A DNA stretch of 64,000 nt from contig JAWXUP010000003.1 of the NCBI GenBank assembly GCA_044426345.1, positions 38,738-102,737 of the forward strand, given 5' to 3'. The position numbers were made by a program, and so were the translations under genes. Shown one piece after another: positions 1 through 7,877 of this stretch; the first letter of the stretch is position 1, and each line of letters begins with the position of its first letter. The notes under the pieces were generated by a model that ran no database searches, was not told the DNA's origin, and saw nothing but the letters and a program-made list of their open reading frames with translations. Source of the DNA: CAYJLC01 sp044426345 (lineage in GTDB: Bacteria > Bacillota > Clostridia > Oscillospirales > Butyricicoccaceae).

Positions 1-438
1 GTGCATATTATCTCGAATACGCTCGGCGATTGTTTCACGTTCTAGTTGAGAGAAAACTGATGCGATGTACATCATAGCACGCCCCATAGGGCTAGACGTA
101 TCGAACTGTTCTTTTATCGAGATAAAACCGATTTCAAGGCGAGTTAAGTCGTCGATTAATTTCGCAAAATCACCTATGTTACGAGAAATTCTATCCAGTC
201 GGTAGCACACGATGTGCGAGATTTCTTTGTTATTTGCGCATTTTATAAGCTCTTTAAATTGTGGACGTTCTAAATGTCCACCAGAATAACCTTCGTCCTC
301 GAACACTAAAACCTCGATATTACTGTCAAAATGCAGTGAAATATATTGTCTGCAAAGCTCGATTTGGTTGTCGATGCTCTCACCTTTGCCTGTAAATTTC
401 GATTTTCTAGAATATATTGCAATTTTTTTAGATTTCAT
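1..438 (-). CDS. Serine site-specific recombinase, N-terminal part (cut by window edge)
   Basis: This gene runs off the left edge; 146 N-terminal residues are visible. They match the resolvase catalytic domain: IYSRKS with the presumed nucleophilic serine near residue 10, then YRLDRISRN, and FSQLERETIAERI leading into the linker helix. The N-terminal layout fits the large serine recombinases that excise or integrate phages and skin-type elements, but the C-terminal domain is outside the window. The start at 438 is preceded by a good AGGAGG-like site at 443-449. A sigK broken near 32,965 makes this a candidate recombinase for a sigK-intervening element, which is inference. Confidence 0.9.
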   Translation of the reverse strand, partial: MKSKKIAIYSRKSKFTGKGESIDNQIELCRQYISLHFDSNIEVLVFEDEGYSGGHLERPQFKELIKCANNKEISHIVCYRLDRISRNIGDFAKLIDDLTRLEIGFISIKEQFDTSSPMGRAMMYIASVFSQLERETIAERIRDNMH

Positions 439-524
439 AACAAACCTCCATTTGATACTCTTTATTTAAGTATATCATAATGGATTTGATTTGAAAAGTA
501 TTAGTTTTATAATAAATAAGTAAA

Positions 525-551
525 CCCTCCTATTTACTAGCAATAGGAGGG
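525..551 (-). terminator. Rho-independent terminator after the AAA ATPase
   Basis: A perfect 10-base stem (CCCTCCTATT at 525-534, AATAGGAGGG at 542-551) with a 7-base loop lies just beyond the stop codon at 557 of the minus-strand ATPase gene. Confidence 0.75.
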
Positions 552-556
552 CCAAA

Positions 557-1849
557 TTATAGCAATTCACAAGTTTTCGCCGCAAGATAAAGTGGAATAT
601 TCGTAATTTCACCGTCTTTTTTATAGTTTAGTCGAGAAAATCGAATTGCTGTCGCTGGTTTTTTCGCTTTAATATAATTTTTCAAGCTGGCACCACCGAC
701 AACATCTCCAGATTTCACTTCAACAGGTATTATTTCGCCTTTGTGTTGTAAAATAAAATCAATTTCTAAGTTGTTTTCAGCAAAATAATGCGCGCCAACG
801 TCAAACTGATTTTTCATTTGTTGTAAAACAAAATTTTCAATCAACGCACCTTTAAATTGATAATCTGATTTAAGTAAAATAAACGAGTTTTCGATACCTG
901 CCATTTGTTTTAGCAGTCCAGTATCGAATAAATAAAGCTTAAAATTATTCAGCACCTCAAAGGCTGCAAGTGGATGCTCGGCTTTTGACACGTTATAAAT
1001 CCTGTTTACCATACCAGCCGATGCAAGCCATTCGATAGCATCTTCAAATTCTCTGGCTCTCGCACCTTGTTTAATTGTTCCGAAAACAAATTTATGATTT
1101 TCTTTTGCTAGTTGCGAAACAATACTTCGAAATACCATTAAAATTCGCCCACTATTAACATTACCGTTATGTTTTGCAAAATCGTTTTCGTATATCTCGA
1201 TAAGTTCTTTTTGAATGGTTACCAGACTTTGTGGGTCTTTGTCATTCGCCCAACTATTTACACATTCAGGCATTCCACCTATGATTAAATAATAATCAAA
1301 TGCTTCGAGTAGTTTTTTGTGGAAAATTTCCTCAATTACGCTGTCTTTTTTTATAGATAAGTAGTATTCATAAAGTGGTTTATCAATAACTGCTAAAAAT
1401 TCGTCAAAATTTAAAGGTGACATCGAAACTAGGTTTACCATACCGACTGGATATGATTTCGGCTTAGCTAAAAGAGTACCAAGCAAACTGCCTGCTACTA
1501 TAATATGATATTCGTTTGCTTTTTCATAAAAATATTTCAAGCTATTCAAAGCGTGAGAACACTCTTGAATTTCGTCTAAAATTATAAGCGTTTCGCCTGC
1601 AATAATTTTAACACCAGACAAAAGTCCAAGTAATTCTATTATTCTGTGTGGATTTTTGTTGCCTTCAAAAATCGAAGACAGTTCTTGCTCCTCATCAAAG
1701 TTAAAATATACATAATTTTTGTAATATCTTTTGCCAAATTCTTTCATAAGCCAAGTTTTTCCAACCTGTCTTGCACCTTTTATAATAAGTGGTTTACGAT
1801 TATTACTTTCTTTCCAAGAAGTAAGTTTTTGCATTGCGTTTCTTTCCAT
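557..1849 (-). CDS. AAA ATPase with DUF4143 domain
   Basis: This 430-residue protein has an N-terminal P-loop (GARQVGKTW, about residues 26-34) and a Walker B region (LIILDEIQE). Its C-terminal half resembles DUF4143, with the nuclease-fold-like motif EIDFILQHKGEIIPVEVKSG. Such proteins are common in bacteria, often in accessory regions, and their molecular role is poorly known. I chose ATG at 1849 over the GTG at 1861 because GAGG at 1857-1860 then sits at normal spacing. The upstream region carries four regularly spaced repeats (1913-2024). Confidence 0.85.
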   Translation of the reverse strand: MERNAMQKLTSWKESNNRKPLIIKGARQVGKTWLMKEFGKRYYKNYVYFNFDEEQELSSIFEGNKNPHRIIELLGLLSGVKIIAGETLIILDEIQECSHALNSLKYFYEKANEYHIIVAGSLLGTLLAKPKSYPVGMVNLVSMSPLNFDEFLAVIDKPLYEYYLSIKKDSVIEEIFHKKLLEAFDYYLIIGGMPECVNSWANDKDPQSLVTIQKELIEIYENDFAKHNGNVNSGRILMVFRSIVSQLAKENHKFVFGTIKQGARAREFEDAIEWLASAGMVNRIYNVSKAEHPLAAFEVLNNFKLYLFDTGLLKQMAGIENSFILLKSDYQFKGALIENFVLQQMKNQFDVGAHYFAENNLEIDFILQHKGEIIPVEVKSGDVVGGASLKNYIKAKKPATAIRFSRLNYKKDGEITNIPLYLAAKTCELL

Positions 1850-1912
1850 AATAAACCTCACTTTAATATTCTAATTATATACTACCATATATTATGCGTA
1901 TTTTCAATATGA

Positions 1913-2024
1913 TTTACACATTTTTCTCAAGAATTAATAAGTAGTTTTACACGTTTTTATTAGTTATTAAAGTTATTATTTACACGTTTTAGTTATAAAT
2001 AATATATAAATTTTACACATTTTT
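1913..2024. repeat. Four 13-base direct repeats at exact 33-base spacing
   Basis: TTTACACRTTTTT occurs at 1913, 1946, 1979 and 2012 (the third copy ends in A), so every start-to-start distance is 33 bases. The intervening 20 bases are not conserved. The array lies upstream of the minus-strand ATPase gene and beyond the terminator of the next gene. The spacing of about three helical turns suggests a protein-binding array (operator or iteron). Confidence 0.8.
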
Positions 2025-2041
2025 ATAAATTGGCAAAAAAT

Positions 2042-2065
2042 AAAGACGAAAATTACTTCGTCTTT
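2042..2065 (-). terminator. Rho-independent terminator after the 365-residue gene
   Basis: A 9-base stem (AAAGACGAA / TTCGTCTTT) is followed on the minus strand by a T-rich run at 2041-2033, downstream of the stop at 2120. Confidence 0.75.
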
Positions 2066-2119
2066 AGATTAGTTTAAAATTTCATCAAAATTAAGCACTG
2101 AGTCAAAAGAAAAATTTCA

Positions 2120-3217
2120 TTATCCACTGATGATTTCTAGTTTTTCACGCTCTAATTTTTTTATTTTTTCCATCAAATCATCATATTCACTAAATATTTC
2201 TACAATCTCTGTATCATCATCAAAGCTCGGTCTCATGCTATATTGTCTGTTTAAAACAAAGGTTTTTTCGACTTTTTCAAATTTAACTTTTATTTTAGTT
2301 CCATTTTGTATGATAACTTCGCCTATGCCAAAACCTTTAAAAGTCACTTTAATTCCTTCTAGCGATATGCCATTAAAAGCATCTGTTTGAACTTCGAGTT
2401 GTCGGATTTGATTGTCGATATTCTCGATTTTTTCTTTTTTTATTTGTTCTTCTTTTGCTCGTAATTCATTTAGTGTATAATTTTTTATGCTTTGTGTTTT
2501 GCTTATATGCTGCAAATTATTGTAAAAATTATAAGTTCTTGCACAATACATCAAATCAAAAACTAAAATATTATTATTTTTATCCGCGTAATAACCATCA
2601 CCTCTTAAATCCTGATGTTTACTAATCAAATCTTGGTGTTCATTTAAAGCATCACGAATAATCTTGCAAAAATCATAGTATTTTTCAAGACTAAAATTTG
2701 CACCTGAACCGATTTCAATGCCATATTCAATAACTGTAGCAAATTCATTTACTTCGCTATATTTATAGAGAAAATTATCATCTGGAGAATGCAACGTTAA
2801 GTATGTAATAGCAGATTTTCTATCTTGTTTATACTTCCAAGATTGTGGAAAATATTTTTGCAACACCTTATCTATACCCACTAAAAATGTATCTATTTGA
2901 TTTTCTCTTTGTCTAATATCGCCGTTATCATTTGCAAATAAAACGTCTTCAAATAGCCTTTGCACTTCGGCCGGATCTTTTTCTAAAACTTTAATCAGAC
3001 CAGTCCCTTGTGCCGTGCGACCATCATTTAACAAAAGCGAGCATTTATTGAGTGCTGTTGGCATTTTTTCTTCAAAAGATAAGCTATCATCTGTCCAAAT
3101 TTTTCTAAAATTCTCAACAGCTTCCCACTTGAATATTTCTTCGTGTTCCTTATTATTTACAAGCTCTATATTTTCAAGATACCTGTCAATAATTTTATGC
3201 AGATTTTCCTTGTTCAT
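2120..3217 (-). CDS. Unrecognised 365-residue protein
   Basis: I do not recognise the family. The protein has no signal peptide or membrane segment. Residues of about 255-285 are a charged helical stretch rich in K, E and I, likely coiled coil. It is followed by a small beta-rich region (KVTFKGFGIGEVIIQNGTKIKVKF) that looks like a CarD/SH3-type barrel, and a C-terminal charged helix. The start at 3217 is preceded by AAGGAGAT at normal spacing, and the gene has its own terminator. A DNA- or RNA-linked role is possible from the barrel alone but cannot be claimed. Confidence 0.75.
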   Translation of the reverse strand: MNKENLHKIIDRYLENIELVNNKEHEEIFKWEAVENFRKIWTDDSLSFEEKMPTALNKCSLLLNDGRTAQGTGLIKVLEKDPAEVQRLFEDVLFANDNGDIRQRENQIDTFLVGIDKVLQKYFPQSWKYKQDRKSAITYLTLHSPDDNFLYKYSEVNEFATVIEYGIEIGSGANFSLEKYYDFCKIIRDALNEHQDLISKHQDLRGDGYYADKNNNILVFDLMYCARTYNFYNNLQHISKTQSIKNYTLNELRAKEEQIKKEKIENIDNQIRQLEVQTDAFNGISLEGIKVTFKGFGIGEVIIQNGTKIKVKFEKVEKTFVLNRQYSMRPSFDDDTEIVEIFSEYDDLMEKIKKLEREKLEIISG

Positions 3218-3259
3218 AATATCTCCTTAATCAAAGTAAACGTAACGTAATTTTATCTT

Positions 3260-3796
3260 CTAAATCTCGCCTTGAGCTATCCTATAAACTTGCTCTTTTT
3301 CCTCTTTTTTAAGGGATTTTTCGACCACAAAAGCGATGGCGATTATGCCAAAAATATTAATTAAAAGCCTTGTCGCTGCGAAATTCAAACCTAAACTGGC
3401 AGCCTCGAACGTAAGCAGTGGAATTTTCGCTGTAGACCACGCGCCGATAAAGATGAATGTGTTAAATAGACTAGAGCCTTTTTTAAGCATAACCGTTGCA
3501 ACTGGAAATGCTGCATATAGTGGTCCTGCAGCTGCAGCTCCTAGTGCAAATGCGATTGCAATGCCTTTTGCACCACTTCCCTTGCCTAAAAATTTCATCA
3601 TAGTTTCCTTGTCAACCCACACGTCGAGCAGTCCTAACAGGACGAAAATTGGTGGTATTACACACAGCATTTCGGTTAAATTAGACTTCGTAAGTTCGAA
3701 CGAAGATGCGCCGATTTCTGGCAAAATCAGTCCGATTACAATATTTACAGCTACTAAAATCAAGAAAACACAGTATCTTTTGAGTATTTTTTTCAT
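3260..3796 (-). CDS. Permease half-protein, COG0701/DUF318 family (second of two)
   Basis: This 178-residue, strongly hydrophobic protein has about four to five membrane segments. It contains a glycine/alanine-rich segment (ALGAAAAGPLYAAFPVA) typical of the predicted permeases of COG0701 (YraQ/ArsP-like). Full-length members have about 300-350 residues with two homologous halves; here each half is a separate gene. Its ATG overlaps the stop of the upstream half (ATGA), so the two are probably translated together and pair in the membrane. The substrate is unknown. Confidence 0.8.
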   Translation of the reverse strand: MKKILKRYCVFLILVAVNIVIGLILPEIGASSFELTKSNLTEMLCVIPPIFVLLGLLDVWVDKETMMKFLGKGSGAKGIAIAFALGAAAAGPLYAAFPVATVMLKKGSSLFNTFIFIGAWSTAKIPLLTFEAASLGLNFAATRLLINIFGIIAIAFVVEKSLKKEEKEQVYRIAQGEI

Positions 3797-4269
3797 ATCA
3801 CTACCCCCATAATAAATGCGACTAATAGCGAGAAAACGAACGCCGAAAGGTTACGCATAATGGCTACTTTTTTGCCAAAAGTTTTAATTTCCATTGGCAA
3901 AGTTACAAAACCGACCATCATGAGCGTCGATACGAATGCTGCTATTTGCGAAACGCCAGCACCACTTTCGAGTAACGCTGCAGCTAGTGGAAACGCAACA
4001 AAACCAGGAATTAGCGTGATTGCACCGATAAAAGCAGCCATTAAAATTCCCAAAATACCAGAGTCTGCTCCAAGTAATTTCGTGATAGTTTCGGTGTCTA
4101 GTACGCTTAGCATAATGCCGATTACGATTATAATTGACAAAAATTGTGGGAGTATATTTTCAAATGATTTCCACGCTTTTTTCAATGCTTGTTTGGTTTT
4201 TTTCTTGCTTTTTACAAACGAAATCGCAAGCCCTGTGATAGCACAGGCGTATAATATGTACGTAAACAT
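3793..4269 (-). CDS. Permease half-protein, COG0701/DUF318 family (first of two)
   Basis: This 158-residue membrane protein has four to five hydrophobic segments and the motif LIPGFVAFPLAAALLESGAG, which matches the GPLYAAFPVA segment of its partner. The two genes therefore look like the separated halves of a duplicated permease. I chose ATG at 4269 because GAGGAG lies directly upstream at good spacing; the frame stays open to 4305 but without a ribosome site. The metalloid or small-ion export role sometimes seen in the family is not demonstrable here. Confidence 0.8.
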   Translation of the reverse strand: MFTYILYACAITGLAISFVKSKKKTKQALKKAWKSFENILPQFLSIIIVIGIMLSVLDTETITKLLGADSGILGILMAAFIGAITLIPGFVAFPLAAALLESGAGVSQIAAFVSTLMMVGFVTLPMEIKTFGKKVAIMRNLSAFVFSLLVAFIMGVVI

Positions 4270-4330
4270 TTCTCCTCTTTTCTGTGTTTTTTGGGATTTT
4301 AACACAAGTTTTTATACGAAATATAAAAAA

Positions 4331-4352
4331 GCAGACGACCAAAGCCGTCTGC
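4331..4352 (-). terminator. Terminator after the YgiT-type gene
   Basis: GCAGACG and CGTCTGC form a 7-base stem. On the minus strand it is followed by a T run (4330-4325), just after the stop codon at 4358. Confidence 0.7.
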
Positions 4353-4357
4353 AAAGA

Positions 4358-4588
4358 TTAAGAAGCTAATTTTTGATACTCAAATACTCCAATATCTAAA
4401 ACTATTGGAACTAATTTATCAAGAATTTCTTCTAGTTTTCTTGACACGTTAAGGTCGTAAGACACTTCACCACACTGGTCGCAAACCAATGACGGTACGT
4501 TTTTAATTATGATAATACAAGAATCCACTTCAATCATAAAAGTCGATAATTTATGCTCAAGCGAGCCTTTGCACATAAAACAAGTCAT
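4358..4588 (-). CDS. YgiT-type zinc finger protein (MqsA-like N-terminal domain)
   Basis: This 76-residue protein has two CxxC pairs (Cys3/Cys6 and Cys37/Cys40), as in the YgiT/MqsA zinc-binding domain of antitoxins. It lacks the C-terminal HTH of full MqsA. Stand-alone YgiT proteins usually follow a DUF4258 toxin gene, but none is adjacent: the next gene upstream is the YoeB-like toxin at 4759, 170 bases away. It may be an orphan antitoxin or serve another role. Confidence 0.75.
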   Translation of the reverse strand: MTCFMCKGSLEHKLSTFMIEVDSCIIIIKNVPSLVCDQCGEVSYDLNVSRKLEEILDKLVPIVLDIGVFEYQKLAS

Positions 4589-4758
4589 AATATTAACCTT
4601 TTCACAAATAATTCTGTCTATATTCCATAGTATACCACAAAAAATTGAAAAATAAAAGCAGATTTTATATTATAAATTATTTAGATACCCTCAGTTTGAA
4701 CTATCCGGAATTTCTGAATAGTTGCCAGTTCTTGCAATTCACAAACTTCAATCTTAAC

Positions 4759-5022
4759 CTAAAAGTCATAATGTGACCACAAGCTGATTATTTTGACTTT
4801 TTTATCATCTTCATAAACTTGATACACCAGTCTATGCTTGATATTTATTCTACGTGAAAACGCACCTTGTAAGTCGCCTTGCAATTTTTCAAACGTTGGT
4901 GGATTTTGATATGGATTTTCTTTTAATAGTTCAATAAGCATTTTTGCTTTTTTATCAAGATTTATACTTTTCAGTTTCGGAATGTCTTGCACGGCTTTTT
5001 TTGTGTATAAAATCTCATACAT
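4759..5022 (-). CDS. YoeB/Txe-type toxin
   Basis: This 87-residue protein belongs to the RelE-superfamily mRNA interferases that cut mRNA at the ribosome. Features are the N-terminal YEILYTKKAVQDI, the central FSRRINIKHRLVYQV, and a C-terminal SLWSHYDF in which His and Tyr match the YoeB/Txe catalytic end. Its ATG at 5022 shares one base with the stop of the antitoxin gene (TAATG), so translation is coupled. I prefer this ATG to the GTG two codons upstream. Confidence 0.88.
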   Translation of the reverse strand: MYEILYTKKAVQDIPKLKSINLDKKAKMLIELLKENPYQNPPTFEKLQGDLQGAFSRRINIKHRLVYQVYEDDKKVKIISLWSHYDF

Positions 5023-5270
5023 TACCACTGTACCTCATCTTCCAAAATACAATCTTCAAGAGGCGTTGCAAGTCCTTGCACGATTTTTTCTTTAAGCGCA
5101 GGGTTCGAGTTTACGTATGCAGTTTCAATTAGACTGTTGTATTCGTCTTCGCTTAAAATTACAGCATTACCATCTTTAGTGCTAATATTTAGTGGTTCGC
5201 CCCATTTTATCGTCTGCCCAAGCATTTCAAAAATGTTCTTTCTGAAATTTGTAATATTAGTATTAATCAT
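5022..5270 (-). CDS. Phd/YefM-type antitoxin
   Basis: This 82-residue protein starts MINTNITNFRKNIFEMLGQTI, followed by EPLNISTKDGNAVILSEDEYNSLIET, the typical Phd/YefM fold that binds DNA and masks the toxin with its C-terminal tail. It is the first gene of a two-gene unit with the YoeB-like toxin. AGGAGGT at 5278-5284 supports the start. Autorepression is expected for the family. Confidence 0.88.
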   Translation of the reverse strand: MINTNITNFRKNIFEMLGQTIKWGEPLNISTKDGNAVILSEDEYNSLIETAYVNSNPALKEKIVQGLATPLEDCILEDEVQW

Positions 5271-5477
5271 AATTGCACCTCCTATATATGTACATTATAA
5301 CGTACACTAAAACTTATGTCAATATATTAATAGTATATGTGATTTTTGAAATTAAATTTAAAAATTTTTCTGTTAATATCCCACTAAAAAGCAAATTCCC
5401 TCGTATGAATAATTTCTAAGTGCAAATAATTAAATTATGGTGTATACTTAAGAAAAGTTATCAAGGAGTTTTATAAA

Positions 5478-5909
5478 ATGAAATACAACAAAGACGATTT
5501 AAAGCAAAAATTAACCGAAATTCAGTATCACGTTACCCAAGAAAACGGCACAGAATCGCCATACACAAATGAATACGATGACGTTTTTGAAGACGGAATT
5601 TACGTCGATATTGTCAGTGGTAAGCCATTATTTTCATCAAAAGATAAGTACAATTCCGGCTGTGGCTGGCCTGCTTTTTCAAAACCGATTGACGATGAAA
5701 GCGTGCGTGAAAAACACGATTCTAGCTATGGAATGACACGCACCGAAGTTCGTAGCGAAGACGCCGACTCGCATTTAGGTCACGTTTTTGATGATGGTCC
5801 ACGTGAGCTTGGCGGTATGAGATATTGCATAAATTCGGCAGCGCTTAGGTTTATTCCGAAAGATGAGATGGCGCAGCAAGGCTATGGCGAGTTTTTGGAT
5901 ATGGTGTAA
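5478..5909 (+). CDS. msrB: Peptide methionine (R)-S-oxide reductase, zinc-less type
   Basis: This enzyme reduces methionine-R-sulfoxide in proteins back to methionine using thioredoxin. The 143-residue sequence has the catalytic motif RYCINSAALRF (Cys117), the conserved GCGWPAF with a likely resolving cysteine (Cys62), and HLGHVFDDGP. The two CxxC pairs that bind structural zinc in many MsrB proteins are absent. No msrA is nearby. An AAGGAG site precedes the ATG and a terminator follows. Confidence 0.95.
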   Translation: MKYNKDDLKQKLTEIQYHVTQENGTESPYTNEYDDVFEDGIYVDIVSGKPLFSSKDKYNSGCGWPAFSKPIDDESVREKHDSSYGMTRTEVRSEDADSHLGHVFDDGPRELGGMRYCINSAALRFIPKDEMAQQGYGEFLDMV

Positions 5910-5914
5910 AAAAG

Positions 5915-5942
5915 TCCTCCTGTGAGTGAAATCATAGGAGGA
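5915..5942 (+). terminator. Terminator after msrB
   Basis: An 11-base stem (TCCTCCTGTGA / TCATAGGAGGA, one G-T pair) is followed by TTTTG. Confidence 0.75.
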
Positions 5943-5982
5943 TTTTGCTAACCAAAATTAACCTACAAATTTAAAATAAATA

Positions 5983-6011
5983 TTGAAAAGCAGGTTGATT
6001 TATGATAAAAT
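5983..6011 (+). promoter_or_regulatory. Sigma-A-like promoter of the Fic module
   Basis: TTGAAA (5983-5988) and TAAAAT (6006-6011) are separated by 17 bases. The predicted transcript starts just before the AGGAGG site of the gene at 6040, which excludes the longer reading frame that begins in the -35 box. Confidence 0.65.
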
Positions 6012-6039
6012 GAATGTACTAAGATATGGAGGTAATTTT

Positions 6040-6573
6040 ATGGAAAACACTGTAATGCACGAATACAAAAATTTGCTGGAAAAACTTCAAAATTTGCAAT
6101 CAAATCTACAAACTTTGCCACAAGGTTACATTTCCAAAAAAACTATACGTGGTCAACAATATTTTTACCTTCAGCACAGAGAAAACGGAAAAATTATAAG
6201 TAAATACATCAAAAAAAGCGACATTGTGAGCGTAAAATCTCAAATTGAGCTATATAAAAAGAGCAAAGCTGAACTTCCAATGATAAAAAATCGTCTGTCT
6301 GAACTTGAGCAAGCAGCGAAATTACTTGATAAAAATCTAAGCCGAAAACTTGCAGTTTTAAAGTTATCTTTCAATATGGACTCGCTGACTACCGAGCAAA
6401 AAAACGACAGCATTTCTTTCGCTAATTCAATGAATGCAATTGAGGGTGTTTTTGCAAGTGCTACCACGCAAACTAAAATCACCGACTGGGAAAAAGGCGC
6501 AAAAACTTTCGTGTCAGTTTTTAACGAAACGCTTTCGATGTACGGATTTGAGACGGAGGTAGACAATGCGTGA
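6040..6573 (+). CDS. Probable Fic antitoxin (inhibitory-helix protein)
   Basis: This 177-residue protein has a coiled-coil N-terminus, a small central domain (GYISKKTIRGQQYFYLQHRENGK) seen in Fic-linked partner proteins, and the motif SFANSMNAIEG near residues 128-138. The last six residues, MNAIEG, match the Fic-inhibitory helix motif (S/T-x-x-x-E-G/N) except that Met replaces Ser/Thr. In this family the Glu blocks ATP binding by the Fic enzyme. It overlaps the downstream Fic gene by 8 bases. The start at 6040 follows AGGAGG at 6026-6032. Confidence 0.7.
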   Translation: MENTVMHEYKNLLEKLQNLQSNLQTLPQGYISKKTIRGQQYFYLQHRENGKIISKYIKKSDIVSVKSQIELYKKSKAELPMIKNRLSELEQAAKLLDKNLSRKLAVLKLSFNMDSLTTEQKNDSISFANSMNAIEGVFASATTQTKITDWEKGAKTFVSVFNETLSMYGFETEVDNA

Positions 6574-7198
6574 CCCTTATTTATACGACGACGTTGATGT
6601 TTTAATAAATCTCGCCAACATAAAAGACAAAAATTTACTTGCACGTGCCGAAGCTGACATCACAAACTTAGCTATGCTTGCAATTTATAACCATAAATTT
6701 GATAAATTCAATAGCCAAACTCTTTGCGACATTCATTTTAATATTTTCGGGCAAATTTATGATTGGGCTGGTGAATTTCGCACAATTCAAATCGTAAAAT
6801 ACGAAGATGTTCTCGGTGGTGACACGGTTCATTATGCACTGCCAAAAGATATTAAAAAACAGCTAAATGCTATCGTAAAAGAAATTCCAAAGCTAAAACG
6901 CATCAATGATAACGACCGAGATGTAGTATTTCGCCTTGTGAGAATTATCGCAAATATTTGGCAAATACACCCTTTTCGCAAAAGAAATACCAGAACTGTT
7001 ATAGTTTTTGCTATACTTTTTGCAAATTCGCTTGGTTTTAATGTAAATCACGAGCTTTTCAGGGTTCATTCTGCATATGTTCGAAATGCGCTAGTTTGGG
7101 CATCACAAGGAATTTATTCAAAATACGAATATCTCGAAAATATTTTCTTTGATGCGATTTTAGGAGAAAATTCAAGCGATGATATAAGTAAATCATAA
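6566..7198 (+). CDS. Fic/DOC-family protein with altered active-site motif
   Basis: Fic enzymes transfer AMP or another nucleotide part to target proteins. This 210-residue protein has the upstream IYDWAGEFRTIQI and the Fic loop region QIHPFRKRNTRT (His135 to Arg143). The consensus is H-x-F-x-(D/E)-G-N-x-R. Here the acidic metal ligand is Lys139 and the next Gly is Arg140, so catalysis is doubtful. Codons AAA and AGA at 6980-6985 are each one G-to-A change from GAA and GGA, which would restore the common HPFREGNTR. The fold is otherwise intact and full length. Confidence 0.88.
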   Translation: MRDPYLYDDVDVLINLANIKDKNLLARAEADITNLAMLAIYNHKFDKFNSQTLCDIHFNIFGQIYDWAGEFRTIQIVKYEDVLGGDTVHYALPKDIKKQLNAIVKEIPKLKRINDNDRDVVFRLVRIIANIWQIHPFRKRNTRTVIVFAILFANSLGFNVNHELFRVHSAYVRNALVWASQGIYSKYEYLENIFFDAILGENSSDDISKS

Positions 7199-7500
7199 GA
7201 TAATAAGTACGAAATGATTGGTAATTACCGAGTAAAAAACTACGTCGAGCGACCTCACGAGTATTTAGAGGAATGATGTTCGACTTTACTTTAAGTACAA
7301 ATAATTAAATTCCGTACCTTTGAAGATTAAATTATCGGCAAGTTTTCAATAAATAATTCAATTTTTTAAGATTTTTTGCCTATAGTTTTATCAGTTAAAT
7401 ATGATGCATCTTCTTAAAATTACTGTCTAAACTATAAAGCAAAGCATATAATACTGGTATATAGTTATAGTTTATAGCGATAAATTTATCAGTTAATTTG
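7199..7500. other. Intergenic region with no convincing gene
   Basis: A 20-codon frame at 7214-7276 (MIGNYRVKNYVERP...) looks like the tail of a lost gene, but it has no ribosome site and is too short to call. The rest is AT-rich and I see nothing else in it. Confidence 0.4.
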
Positions 7501-7529
7501 TTGACTTTTATACTGATTTATGCTATACT
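7501..7529 (+). promoter_or_regulatory. Sigma-A promoter of the RelE-type module
   Basis: TTGACT (7501-7506), a 17-base spacer and TATACT (7524-7529) form a near-consensus promoter. AGGAGGTGAG follows at 7541-7550. Confidence 0.8.
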
Positions 7530-7553
7530 AAAATCAAACTAGGAGGTGAGCAT

Positions 7554-7877
7554 ATGATGAATATGACAAATGCGATAAAAAATACAATTCCAATCTCCCT
7601 ATTTAATCGTGGACTTGCGGGGAAAATTTTTGCAGATGTTAAAAATACAGGTGCAAAAGTTGTTATGAAAAATAATGCCCCAGAGTGCGTTTTGCTTTCT
7701 CCTGATGAATATATTAAATTAATGGACGAAGTAAACGATGCACGACTTTTAATGCTTGCAAATAAACGTATGCAAAATTATAATCCAAACAATACTATTT
7801 CTGGCGATGAAGTTTTTCGCAATCTTGGTATTGATGATACTGATTTACAAGGTTATGACGAGGTAGAGTTCGAATGA
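7554..7877 (+). CDS. Phd/RelB-like antitoxin
   Basis: This 107-residue protein has a Phd/YefM-like N-terminal region (IPISLFNRGLAGKIFADVKNTGAKVVMKNNAPECVLLSPDEYIKLMDEVND) and an acidic C-terminal tail likely to wrap the toxin. It is the first gene of a pair, with an ATGA overlap to the toxin gene. A second ATG three bases downstream is equally possible. Confidence 0.82.
   Translation: MMNMTNAIKNTIPISLFNRGLAGKIFADVKNTGAKVVMKNNAPECVLLSPDEYIKLMDEVNDARLLMLANKRMQNYNPNNTISGDEVFRNLGIDDTDLQGYDEVEFE

Noticed and set aside
1913..2024. The 33-base-spaced repeats as a second CRISPR array
   Set aside because: The conserved core is only 13 bases and AT-rich, the gaps are 20 bases, and no separate cas genes lie nearby.
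5983..6039. Upstream extension of the Fic antitoxin start to 5983
   Set aside because: It would begin inside the predicted -35 box; the ATG at 6040 has a strong AGGAGG.
7214..7276. A 20-codon frame after the Fic gene
   Set aside because: It is too short and lacks a ribosome site; it may be a gene remnant but cannot be supported.
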